Below are positions 11,390 through 21,980 of a stretch of 64,000 nt of DNA, piece after piece. Position 1 is the stretch's first letter, and the number at the start of each line of letters is the position of its first letter. Position numbers and translations under genes: made by a program. The stretch is from Marinilactibacillus piezotolerans (GTDB lineage: Bacteria > Bacillota > Bacilli > Lactobacillales > Carnobacteriaceae_A). Below the pieces are notes generated by a model. The model had not been told where the DNA came from. It was given only the letters and a program-made list of their open reading frames with translations, and did no database searches. The stretch is from contig NZ_FWDP01000003.1 of assembly GCF_900169305.1 (NCBI RefSeq), forward strand, positions 124,001 through 188,000, given 5' to 3'.

Positions 11390-12646
11390 CTAATTCACCC
11401 CTTTAAATGATTTTGTTCTTCTAAACTGCCATAGTGCAATAGTGATGACAAATATAGATAGCAGGATCGTTAGTGCCGCAGCTAACGCATACTGACTTGA
11501 AGTCATCGTTAACGAATAGATCCATGAAACTAAGATGTCCGTTCCACCAGCATTTGAACCTGCAACCGCTGGTCCACCACCATTAAATAGATAGATAATG
11601 TTAAAGTTATTAAAGTTAAATGTATACTGTGTGATAATGATTGGAGATATGGAGATAAAAATCAATGGTAACGTGATGTTCTTAAACTTTTGAATAGCAG
11701 ATGCACCGTCAATAATTGCGGCTTCATATAAATCATCTGGAATCGATTGTAATACTCCAGTAGTCACAATAAATACATAAGGGAAACCTAACCATCCTTG
11801 AATTAAAATCAATGCTACCCTAGTCCAAAACGGATTTGTTAACCACGGAATTGAATCGATACCAAGCGCAGATAAGATTTCGAGGTTAATTGCCCCAAAC
11901 GTTTCATTAAACAGTCCCGCAAATATTAGAATAGTAACAAACCCCGGAACTGCCCATGGCAAAACCAGTATTGTACGAATCAGTTTTTTAAATCTGAGAT
12001 CTTTTTGATTCACTACAACCGCTAAAAATATCCCAATACTCACTTGAAGGGTTGTAGCGACTAACGTCCAGATTATCGTCCAGCTCAATACGTCAATAAA
12101 AGTCGTTCTCCAAATATCTACTGTAAATATTTGAACAAACGTATCAAACCCTACCCAATTAAATAAATTTGCTGGAGGTGAATTATACAAATTGTAATTT
12201 GTGAATGCTAAAGAAAAACTAAATAGAATTGGGAAAATAACAGAAAATATCAATAGTAATAAGGCTGGTCCACTAACTAAGTAAGGATATCCTTGATCAA
12301 TCAAATTAAAATATTGTTCTTTTAATGAGTACAGAGGTAAATTCTCATCTCGTCTCTGTCCTGTTTTGTATGCATCTCTTAGATTAAAATAGTAAAAGCC
12401 AATTCCTAAAGCTACTACTATGACGGCAAGAATTCCCTGAGCTAATAAAAATACAGAATTATCTCTTGGTACTTCTGTTCCTAAAGTAACAATTCCCCAT
12501 AAGCCAATATTCAATAAATCTGCAAAAACAAATCCATATGCTATAGCTAAAATAATAAGACAAATCCCTTTAAGCCATTGCTTATTATAAAGCTGTCCCA
12601 TTCCTGGTACGATTGAAAGTAATATCGCCTTTTTTTTATGCTGCAT
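11390..12646 (-). CDS. ganP: Galacto-oligosaccharide ABC transporter permease, MalF type
   Basis: First transmembrane subunit. 418 aa, longer than minimal family members because about 120 N-terminal residues (starting with basic MQHKKKAILLSIVPG) form extra helices as in MalF/GanP. The EAA loop reads YEAAIIDGASAIQKFKNITLPLIF near residue 310. It lies between the binding protein and ganQ. A strong RNA hairpin sits in the 82-base gap upstream, which may set its level relative to ganS. No ATPase gene is found in the locus; in related Firmicutes a shared MsmX-type ATPase powers such transporters. Confidence 0.88.
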   Translation of the reverse strand: MQHKKKAILLSIVPGMGQLYNKQWLKGICLIILAIAYGFVFADLLNIGLWGIVTLGTEVPRDNSVFLLAQGILAVIVVALGIGFYYFNLRDAYKTGQRRDENLPLYSLKEQYFNLIDQGYPYLVSGPALLLLIFSVIFPILFSFSLAFTNYNLYNSPPANLFNWVGFDTFVQIFTVDIWRTTFIDVLSWTIIWTLVATTLQVSIGIFLAVVVNQKDLRFKKLIRTILVLPWAVPGFVTILIFAGLFNETFGAINLEILSALGIDSIPWLTNPFWTRVALILIQGWLGFPYVFIVTTGVLQSIPDDLYEAAIIDGASAIQKFKNITLPLIFISISPIIITQYTFNFNNFNIIYLFNGGGPAVAGSNAGGTDILVSWIYSLTMTSSQYALAAALTILLSIFVITIALWQFRRTKSFKGVN

Positions 12647-12673
12647 GACTAATATTTTCCTTTCTTAACAATT

Positions 12674-12707
12674 AACGAAGGCATCTCTTACTTGAGATAC
12701 CTCCGTT
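12674..12707 (-). promoter_or_regulatory. Intercistronic stem-loop between ganS and ganP
   Basis: On the minus strand a 14-base arm AACGGAGGTATCTC pairs over its full length with GAGATGCCTTCGTT using two G-U pairs; in the plus-strand transcript the same positions would be A-C mismatches. There is no T run, so it is more likely an mRNA-stabilising or attenuating element than a full terminator. Confidence 0.75.
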
Positions 12708-12728
12708 TCAGTTAGGTATGATTATTTT

Positions 12729-14000
12729 TTAATTCCCACTGTGATTAGCTTCAATTTGATTACGAATAGCTTCGGCCGCTCCATTTAATGCTTCTTCCGG
12801 TTCTGCTGAACCTGTCGCAATTGTTTGTAAAGCTGAATCTGCTGGAGTCCAAACTTCACTCATTTCTGGAATTCCAGGCATTAACACTGAATTACCTGAT
12901 TGTTCAAAAATAGCTTGAGTAGAATCACTTTCAGTAATGACTGGATTGTCTTCCAGCGCTTTGATCGCAGGTACTTCCTGAGTATTTTCATAACGAGTAA
13001 GCTGATTTTCTTCATTTGTTAACCAAAGCACTAATTCTTGAGCTAGCTCTGGATATTCTGAGTAAGAACTGACATTATAACTCTTCACTCCTACAAATGA
13101 ACTCATTGGATCTCCATTTGATAGTTGTGGTAATGGTACAACACCATAGTCGATTCCAGCTTGTTCGTAAGGACCTAAGTTCCATGGACCAGATATTACT
13201 GCTGCCGCTTTTCCTTCACTGAAAAGGGAATCCAAAACATTTATACCTTGCTCTCCAATGATTCCACTCGGGAATAGCCCTTCTGAATAGAACTTTTGAA
13301 TATATTCCGCTGCTTCGATAGCGCCTTCATTATTCAAACCAATATCTTCAACATCATAGTTTCCTTCATCATCTTGAGCGAAAATATATCCGCCATATCC
13401 GCCTATAATACTTTGTGCATAATAGATTTGATCCCACAAGGCTAAGAATCCATACGTTCCGTCTCCTGTAATATTTTCAGAAAACTCATACCACTCATCT
13501 AATGTAGTTGGAAGGTTTTCTTCATCAACTAAATCACGGTTATAATACAGTAGAGTTGTTTCAACAGCATATGGAAGTCCATAAACTTCTCCATCTACCA
13601 TCTGAGATAGCATAGCAGATTCTGTGTACATGTCTTGAACTTCTTGACTGACATCTAATGGCTTTATTAATCCTTCCGTTACTGCAGTACCAATACTGTC
13701 ATGGGGCATAGCGAATACATCTGGTCCGGTTCCTCCCGGTCCATCTAAACGCAAATCTTCCACATTATCCCCATATGGTCTTTCAATGACTTCAACCGTT
13801 ACATCATGTTCTTCTTCAAATGCTGCAATGGCTGCTTCTGTTCCTGCAGATTTATCAATATCTTCCCACACAACTAACGTAGCACCTTCGCTATCTTCCT
13901 GTGCAGCTGATTCACCATCGCTTGATTCCCCTGGTCCACATCCCACTAAAATTGAACTTATTAACAGTCCACTACTCAAGAAATATAACTTATTTTTCAT
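12729..14000 (-). CDS. ganS: Galacto-oligosaccharide-binding lipoprotein
   Basis: Substrate-capture component of the importer, tethered to the outer face of the membrane. The N terminus has a lipoprotein signal (LLISSILVGCGPG; cysteine near residue 21). The mature part (about 400 aa) is an SBP_bac_1/MalE-like protein, with the typical start VVWEDIDKSAGTEAAIAAFE and the VISGPWNL segment near residue 270. First gene of the transport operon, downstream of a cre-bearing promoter. ATG at 14000 with GAAAGGAA about 9 bases before. Galactan-derived substrate is inferred from neighbours. Confidence 0.88.
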   Translation of the reverse strand: MKNKLYFLSSGLLISSILVGCGPGESSDGESAAQEDSEGATLVVWEDIDKSAGTEAAIAAFEEEHDVTVEVIERPYGDNVEDLRLDGPGGTGPDVFAMPHDSIGTAVTEGLIKPLDVSQEVQDMYTESAMLSQMVDGEVYGLPYAVETTLLYYNRDLVDEENLPTTLDEWYEFSENITGDGTYGFLALWDQIYYAQSIIGGYGGYIFAQDDEGNYDVEDIGLNNEGAIEAAEYIQKFYSEGLFPSGIIGEQGINVLDSLFSEGKAAAVISGPWNLGPYEQAGIDYGVVPLPQLSNGDPMSSFVGVKSYNVSSYSEYPELAQELVLWLTNEENQLTRYENTQEVPAIKALEDNPVITESDSTQAIFEQSGNSVLMPGIPEMSEVWTPADSALQTIATGSAEPEEALNGAAEAIRNQIEANHSGN

Positions 14001-14032
14001 TATAATTTATTCCTTTCTCCTGTCGAAAGTTA

Positions 14033-14046
14033 TGTTATCGTTTACA
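14033..14046 (-). promoter_or_regulatory. cre site (CcpA) in the ganS promoter region
   Basis: The minus strand reads TGTAAACGATAACA, agreeing at every constrained position with the catabolite-responsive consensus TGWAANCGNTNWCA. It lies just downstream of the -10, where bound CcpA would block transcription when preferred sugars are present. A LacI-type local regulator could share it. Confidence 0.8.
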
Positions 14047-14055
14047 ATTTTAAGT

Positions 14056-14082
14056 ATATAATTTTTTTACTTTATGTAAACG
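14056..14082 (-). promoter_or_regulatory. ganS promoter with overlapping operator half-site
   Basis: TTTACA (14080-14075), a 16-base spacer and a TATACT -10 on the minus strand. The -35 lies inside CGTTTACA (14082-14075), the inverted copy of the half-site TGTAAACG (14046-14039) in the cre. The two half-sites thus flank the core promoter and could be bound by the adjacent LacI-family repressor. Confidence 0.65.
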
Positions 14083-14144
14083 GTTTTGTTTTACTTTTTT
14101 AGTAAATTTTTTTACTAGTTCGCATACATCTTTGCCTGATATAC

Positions 14145-16509
<2,365 letters not shown>

Positions 16510-16796
16510 TAGGGTTTACTTCCTTTTTTACTATAGTTTGTTGTGATAAGAACAATATGGTCAGCCTCAATACTGGCTATTTCCGGTTTGATAAAAAGCA
16601 ATAACTATACAATATAAAAATCACCTGCATTGTTTTATTAACAAAATTTGACAGTTGGTGAAAAAAGTCAACGAATTAGAGTGATTTCTTTCTATTATTG
16701 TACCATGTATGTGATAAGATACTTTTAATGATTCATGATTTATCTACAAATATGACTAAGTTTTTGTACTTAATTTACTTAAAAGGAGATTCATCA

Positions 16797-19085
16797 GTGA
16801 AAAAACGTCTTAAAAATATTGGATTTATTTTCTTTACAGCTTTACTGATCATTGTATTTGCTCTTCCTGATTCTACTATTTTAGCACATGCACAACAGAC
16901 AGATGAAGAAAAAATGGTCGATATTGTTGTCAGATACCATGATACCGTACCTAATGAAGAAGATCTTGATCCAGCTTATGAAAATGTAAATACATTGAGT
17001 ATTCTGCCGATCCAGACGATGACCGTTCCAGAATCTGCCGTCAAGGAGATCAGCCGCCAAGAGTCAGTCAAACGAGTCAGTTACGATCCAGAAGTAACAA
17101 CTTCTGAAACAAGCAGAACTCTGACAGCAAATGACTGGAATAATCAGATGATCGGATCATTCGATGCTTGGGATGACGGATTTACAGGTGATGGAGTAAA
17201 AGTTGCGGTTATTGACACAGGATTTGCTCCCCATCCAGATATAACTTATGCCGGCGGCCACAGTATCTTTGACGGAAAAGGAGAAGATGCACTCTCTGCA
17301 GATCCTTATACCAACGATCATGATGGTCACGGAACACATGTAGCGGGTATTATCGCCGCTGCTGTCAATTCTCCGGTCCGCGGTATTGCACCCGGTGTAG
17401 AACTATATGGAATTAAAGTTTTTCATAAAACAAAAGGAAACTCAACATCTGCCAGCAATCTGATGGAAGGTGTTCAGTGGGCATATGAAAACGGAATGGA
17501 TGTTATCAATATCAGTTCTGGATATAATACTGATAACCAAGAATATCATGATCTATTTAAAGCCGTGGTGGATGCTGGAATAACCGTTGTCGCAGCTAGC
17601 GGAAATAAGTCAGATGCTAATCCAACAATCGATTATCCGGCTGCTTATCCTGAAGTTATTGCCGTATCCAGTGTAGGTGAAGACACTCAGATCGCTCATG
17701 ATGCTATGATTTCTCCTAAAAATGAACTGGTCGCACCGGGGCAGTCTATCTATGGTCTAAATACTTCTGGGGGCTACCAGACTTTATCCGGTTCATCACA
17801 AGCTACGCCTCATGTCTCTGGGCTGGTTGCCATTTTGAAACAGAAATATAAGACATTGACCGCTGGCCAGATCAGAACAAAACTTCAAGAAAGCGCCATG
17901 GATCTGGGAGCAGACGGTAAAGACAGTACTTATGGATATGGACTTGTCCAGTATCCATCTGAAAAAGAAGACTCTGCTGATTCAGGCGAAGACGAAACAG
18001 GTTCTGAAACACCAGGAAATTCACAGGAGACACCTGAAGAAAATACCGATAATGAACCTTCCAATGACCAAGACGAAACAGACACCGAAGAAGAAACCAG
18101 TGAAAATCAGCCAGAAACAAAACCAGACCCTTCTGAAAATAATCCTGTAGAGGAAAAACCAGAAGAATCACCTGAAACAGAACAGCCACAGACAGAACCT
18201 GAACAAGAAGCCGGCGTTTCAGTAGATACCGTATGGGTTCGTCCTACCGAACGCGAAGGTATGGCTGCTCTCAATGATGAGGATCTCGCAGCTGTAGCCG
18301 ATAATGGATCTCTAGCGGTCTCGTTTGATTATTCCATGAGCAGTTTGACTGACCTGCAGTTGTCCGAGAAGCAGGTTCAAGAAGTAAAAGCTCGTAATCT
18401 GACTATTATGGTCGCTAAGCCAGAAGTTGAATGGGTGATTCCTGCTAGCAACTTCAAACAAGGTACTGCCACTATCCGAGTGACAGATAATCCGAGTATG
18501 GAAACCGCTCAAGCTCAAACAGCCAGCAGTGCACTTTATCAGTTTGAACTGTTTGTAAATGGACAACCGGTCAATGAAATGAACGCAGAAATGACATACC
18601 GCTTCTTTGCAGATTCAGCAACTTCTGATCAGCATCGTTTATATCGCTGGAATTCAACTGATCAACAATGGTCAGAACTTTCCAGTACGTATAGTAAAGG
18701 TGCTTTTGTAGGTACACTGAATCAAACAGGAATCTTAGGCATCTTTTCTCCAGCAGCATTTGCGGCGGCAACCGCTGAGGGAAACGAAACAACTGAAGAG
18801 GAACTAAAAGAAAAAACGGAAAAAGATCCATCTGAAGCTGAAGAAGATAAAGCCGAAGAGTCCGATAAAGAAACGGAAGAAAAAGTTGAAGCGGAGGAAG
18901 CTGACCCATCAGATATCGTTGAAGCTGCAGAACAAGCTTCATCAGAATCCGCATCTAATGAAACAGAAACCGCTCAAGCCGGAGTATCTGAAACAACAGA
19001 TATCCCTTCTCCTTTATTGATTACCGGTGTCGTAGCTCTGCTGTCATTTGGCGGAGGATTCTACTTCTTTGGGAAATCTAAATAG
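16797..19085 (+). CDS. Secreted, membrane-anchored subtilisin-like serine protease (S8)
   Basis: Extracellular protease of 762 aa. In order: signal peptide (about 1-37), I9-like propeptide (to about 110), S8 catalytic domain with Asp140 (AVIDTG), His178 (HGTHVAG) and Ser334 (GSSQATPH), a long acidic Glu/Thr/Pro linker (about 385-475), a beta-rich domain that resembles ZU5-type wall domains (ending in GILGIFSP), a second acidic linker, and a C-terminal helix plus KSK tail. There is no LPXTG, so it would be held by the membrane helix. The GTG at 16797 is the likely start because AAAAGGAGATTCATCA precedes it and the signal peptide begins there; the frame is open further upstream to 16698. Confidence 0.85.
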   Translation: MKKRLKNIGFIFFTALLIIVFALPDSTILAHAQQTDEEKMVDIVVRYHDTVPNEEDLDPAYENVNTLSILPIQTMTVPESAVKEISRQESVKRVSYDPEVTTSETSRTLTANDWNNQMIGSFDAWDDGFTGDGVKVAVIDTGFAPHPDITYAGGHSIFDGKGEDALSADPYTNDHDGHGTHVAGIIAAAVNSPVRGIAPGVELYGIKVFHKTKGNSTSASNLMEGVQWAYENGMDVINISSGYNTDNQEYHDLFKAVVDAGITVVAASGNKSDANPTIDYPAAYPEVIAVSSVGEDTQIAHDAMISPKNELVAPGQSIYGLNTSGGYQTLSGSSQATPHVSGLVAILKQKYKTLTAGQIRTKLQESAMDLGADGKDSTYGYGLVQYPSEKEDSADSGEDETGSETPGNSQETPEENTDNEPSNDQDETDTEEETSENQPETKPDPSENNPVEEKPEESPETEQPQTEPEQEAGVSVDTVWVRPTEREGMAALNDEDLAAVADNGSLAVSFDYSMSSLTDLQLSEKQVQEVKARNLTIMVAKPEVEWVIPASNFKQGTATIRVTDNPSMETAQAQTASSALYQFELFVNGQPVNEMNAEMTYRFFADSATSDQHRLYRWNSTDQQWSELSSTYSKGAFVGTLNQTGILGIFSPAAFAAATAEGNETTEEELKEKTEKDPSEAEEDKAEESDKETEEKVEAEEADPSDIVEAAEQASSESASNETETAQAGVSETTDIPSPLLITGVVALLSFGGGFYFFGKSK

Positions 19086-19096
19086 CGGATAAACAG

Positions 19097-19177
19097 AAAA
19101 GAGATCTCCTGCAAGCACTCACCACAAAGCTCAATCTTTCTAATGAGCTTTATGACTTGCTTGCGGAGATCTCTTTT
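19097..19177. terminator. Large two-tier hairpin between convergent genes
   Basis: Outer arms GAGATCTCC-T-GCAAGC and GCTTGCGGAGATCTC close on an inner hairpin with AAAGCTCA and TGAGCTTT. A T run follows on the plus strand (CTTTTT) and AAAAG precedes it, so it can terminate both the protease gene and the minus-strand gene at 19181. Confidence 0.8.
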
Positions 19178-19180
19178 TCA

Positions 19181-19519
19181 CTATCTGTAACTGTATGAGC
19201 TCCTGCTTCTGCGTTTACCTTTATTTCTGAAATAGAAAACAATTGGGTTCAGTACACTTAATACAACGGTTGCTATAAAACAATAAAACGTAATAGAATC
19301 TCCTCTGAATGAGTAGGCATCTACTATTCTGCTTTCTACGACGAGCAACGTACTTGAAATGGCTAAATGCGATATTGAAATCATCAATATTGAGTAAAGA
19401 TTGATCTTAGAATCTCTTCCCTTTGGAAGCAGCGAAAGAATCAAAAAAACGACTAAAACTCCCAATACTACGTAAAATACTGGGCGAAACTGTGTAAATA
19501 CTTCTACTTGATTATCCAT
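19181..19519 (-). CDS. Hypothetical membrane protein (112 aa)
   Basis: I do not recognise a family. The protein shows three hydrophobic segments (about 13-31, 42-61 and 78-97), separated by a KGRDSK loop, and a very basic tail (RNKGKRRSRSSYSYR). The ATG is preceded by AAAGGAGACAACAA, a good ribosome site. It is the last minus-strand gene of the stretch that starts at 25311, 100 bases after the twin gene at 19620, and might belong to that operon. Confidence 0.6.
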   Translation of the reverse strand: MDNQVEVFTQFRPVFYVVLGVLVVFLILSLLPKGRDSKINLYSILMISISHLAISSTLLVVESRIVDAYSFRGDSITFYCFIATVVLSVLNPIVFYFRNKGKRRSRSSYSYR

Positions 19520-19619
19520 TTGTTGTCTCCTTTATTCTACAATTCTGTAAATTCCATTTTACAGAGGAACAGCAACAAACACAATATCCAGTTCATTTCC
19601 GATTTTTCTTACATAAACT

Positions 19620-20333
19620 TTAGTGTTCCAAACTCGTTCCATTTACACTCTGATACCCTAGATTCCATTCCGGGAATACTTGCGAAGGATGAATAATGGT
19701 TGCAGGAATCTCACCTGTTGCCTGCTCCGCTTCTTCTTGATTGATGTAAAAGGTTTCCAGATAGTTAGGAGATTCAGCATTAAATCCGCTCTCTTCAAGC
19801 CGAGCGTCTGTCAATTGAAAAGCGGCTCCTGCGAGTTGCGTTGGGTCGTCTGTGTAAACCACCTCTCCAGTGTATCGAAAAGCATACTCCCCCTCATCGC
19901 CGATCGCAAAGTAATGACTGTTTCCTGTAGAGCCTAAGTATTGATTGTTAAAGGCTTTCGTTACTTCTGTTTCTTCGTACATTTCCAACTTTTTATAATG
20001 ATCCAGCTGATTCATTGATCGATAAGTTTTGACTAATTCAGGGTCTTCCATTACGGCAGTTCCCATAATCATATAGCGATCCCGAATACCTGGATTCAGA
20101 ATGCTGGACTGCTCGATCCAGGGCTCATATTCAGTATGCTGCCAATAAGCATATCCTGTCATCCCAACCATTAAAAACACGACCGTAAATAATCCGTTCT
20201 TACGTACTTTACTGCCTTTTGTTGTGTAATAAAATAGAAAGATCATTGCTGTCAATGTAATCAGCACAATAACCGCAAGGATGGGTAAAATCATTGTATA
20301 TAATCGTTCCCCATTTATCCAAAAATCATACAT
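19620..20333 (-). CDS. Unknown membrane-anchored protein, twin B
   Basis: 237 aa, no recognised family. Two hydrophobic segments in the first 65 residues (LPILAVIVLITLTAMIFLFYY; FTVVFLMVGMTGYAYW) separated by a basic loop TTKGSKVRKN. The remainder is probably extracellular and shares with its upstream neighbour the motifs NxYLGSxGxxHYFAIGDEG, EYAFRYTGEV, NYLETFYIN and a final TGEIP. Clear tandem paralogue of the gene at 20375, 41 bases apart. ATG preceded by AGGAGGAATAATA. It follows an ABC-2 transporter and lipoprotein on the same strand, suggesting a common task at the membrane surface. Confidence 0.75.
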   Translation of the reverse strand: MYDFWINGERLYTMILPILAVIVLITLTAMIFLFYYTTKGSKVRKNGLFTVVFLMVGMTGYAYWQHTEYEPWIEQSSILNPGIRDRYMIMGTAVMEDPELVKTYRSMNQLDHYKKLEMYEETEVTKAFNNQYLGSTGNSHYFAIGDEGEYAFRYTGEVVYTDDPTQLAGAAFQLTDARLEESGFNAESPNYLETFYINQEEAEQATGEIPATIIHPSQVFPEWNLGYQSVNGTSLEH

Positions 20334-20374
20334 TATTATTCCTCCTGCCGGTCTTTTTCATCTACTAGTATAAA

Positions 20375-21064
20375 CTAAATAGGATTAGAAAAGACCCAGT
20401 TTAGTATTACTTCTGAAATCGGCAAGATCTGTCTTGGTAATTCGCCAGTTACTTTTCCTGCGTCTTCACGATTGATATAAAAGGTCTCCAGATAATGCGC
20501 TGATTCTGCAATAAAGCTCAAAGATTCAAATCGGTTATCTTTTAAAACAAAGACAGATCCGGATACGTAACTGTTTCTATCCGTGTACTCTACTTCACCG
20601 GTATATCGAAATGCATATTCTCCTTCGTCACCGATGGCAAAATAGTGGTTCATACCGCTGGAACCTAAGTAAAGATTGCTGATTTCTCTTTCTGCATTTT
20701 GCTCTTGATACATATCCAAAGCACGAAACTGGTTAGATAAATTAACTTTCCGATTCAGCTCTACAATTTCGGGAGAGACAGGTCTGGCTGAGCCGAAGAT
20801 CTTCCGTTCTGCTCTGATCCCGGGCGTGATCAGGTCTGCTTGCTGCAGCCAGTGATGGTAGTTTGCATGTTGCCAGACTGAGTATCCTAGTCCTCCAGCT
20901 AATACGAAAAGAAGCAATCCACCGAACCGCTTTCTGAATTTGCTGCCTTTATGAGTATAGAATAGGACAAACAGCATACTCCCGATAACAATCAGCAGTA
21001 CAATAGACAGAATAGGTAAGGTTGTTGTATAAAACTGTTCTGCTTCAAGCCAAAATCCAAACAT
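20375..21064 (-). CDS. Unknown membrane-anchored protein, twin A
   Basis: 229 aa paralogue of the 19620 gene. The same layout is seen: N-terminal helix (LPILSIVLLIVIGSMLFVLFYT), basic loop HKGSKFRKR, second helix, then a soluble domain with NLYLGSSGMNHYFAIGDEG, EYAFRYTGEVEYTD and HYLETFYINREDAGKVTGELP. The two differ mainly in the stretch between the second helix and the GS motif (about 65-115). ATG preceded by AAAGGAGAGGCAGCA. It lies 25 bases downstream of the lipoprotein gene. No enzyme motif is visible. Confidence 0.75.
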   Translation of the reverse strand: MFGFWLEAEQFYTTTLPILSIVLLIVIGSMLFVLFYTHKGSKFRKRFGGLLLFVLAGGLGYSVWQHANYHHWLQQADLITPGIRAERKIFGSARPVSPEIVELNRKVNLSNQFRALDMYQEQNAEREISNLYLGSSGMNHYFAIGDEGEYAFRYTGEVEYTDRNSYVSGSVFVLKDNRFESLSFIAESAHYLETFYINREDAGKVTGELPRQILPISEVILNWVFSNPI

Positions 21065-21089
21065 TGCTGCCTCTCCTTTCAGATCCCAG

Positions 21090-21980
21090 TTATTCTGATT
21101 CGATTTTGTTCAGTTCCAGGCTGTGCAGCATCGGCAAGTAGATTTTATCTCCTGTCTCGAATTCGATTGTCGGATCGTTTTCCTGTCCACTTGTCATTTT
21201 TTCCATTTGAAGTTCATACTCTGTACTACTGATCAGTCCATTTTCCCATTGCTCCAGCAAGACTTCTTCAGTCAGCAAGCCTCCAGAAGGGATAAGCTCA
21301 ATGACTCTTGGATTTTCTAGTCCCTGCTGCAGCCAGTACAATATTGTTTTCCTTGGAGCTTGGATATTCGCCAGCTGATATGTCCCCGGTTCAATTTGCT
21401 TACCTACTTCATATTGCCCGGCGATCAACTGATTTCCAGAAGCGGGTAAAGCAGACTCAGTATAAGAAACGGTTATTTCCGGACTGTCTCCGATGACTTC
21501 AACGGTATGTCCCAGTTTTAAATCCACTGTTGCGTATTTTATCCCTGAAGCATCATTGAATAGACTCTCGAAGTAGACTTTTTCTTGATCATCATAAATT
21601 GTAATGTTTCCTACATGAATAATGCGTAAATGAGGAGCAAATTCACTATCAGCACCTTGCAAGACCGCTCGCCCGGCAGGCAGATCTGTTCCTACTTCAT
21701 AAGTTCCCTCTTCTAGTATAATCGGCTCTGCTTCTGTAAAGGATAAAGCAGGTTCCCATAAGTCTGGACTAAGCTCATATCTAAAATAATAGGCTTTTTC
21801 GTCCCCGGTAACTTCCTGTCTTTCTTCATATATTTCAGCAGCTTCTTCATTATACTGAACTGGCTCGCCGTCATACAGCGGTGTACGCAAACCTGTAAAT
21901 CCCGCACATCCAGAAAGCAGACTACCTAAAAAGATGAGAAAGCCAATTCTCACTAACCTACTTATCTGGTTGTTCTGCAT
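21090..21980 (-). CDS. Lipoprotein with two YxVGxDxxPGxY-type repeats
   Basis: 297-aa surface lipoprotein; the signal ends in the lipobox LLSGC. Two related modules are seen: EGTYEVGTDLPAGRAVLQG (about 90-108) and AGQYEVGKQIEPGTYQLAN (about 175-195), each followed by a beta-rich stretch. Such modules occur in many Firmicutes lipoproteins of unknown role. The likely start is the ATG at 21980, which places the signal peptide at the N terminus and overlaps the end of the upstream ATPase gene by 23 bases; the frame is open for a further 48 codons inside that gene. The overlap indicates a shared transcript with the ABC transporter. Confidence 0.75.
   Translation of the reverse strand: MQNNQISRLVRIGFLIFLGSLLSGCAGFTGLRTPLYDGEPVQYNEEAAEIYEERQEVTGDEKAYYFRYELSPDLWEPALSFTEAEPIILEEGTYEVGTDLPAGRAVLQGADSEFAPHLRIIHVGNITIYDDQEKVYFESLFNDASGIKYATVDLKLGHTVEVIGDSPEITVSYTESALPASGNQLIAGQYEVGKQIEPGTYQLANIQAPRKTILYWLQQGLENPRVIELIPSGGLLTEEVLLEQWENGLISSTEYELQMEKMTSGQENDPTIEFETGDKIYLPMLHSLELNKIESE

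Noticed and set aside
18950-19085. LPXTG sorting signal at the end of the subtilase
   Set aside because: The sequence before the last helix is DIPSPL; no LPXTG-like motif can be read.
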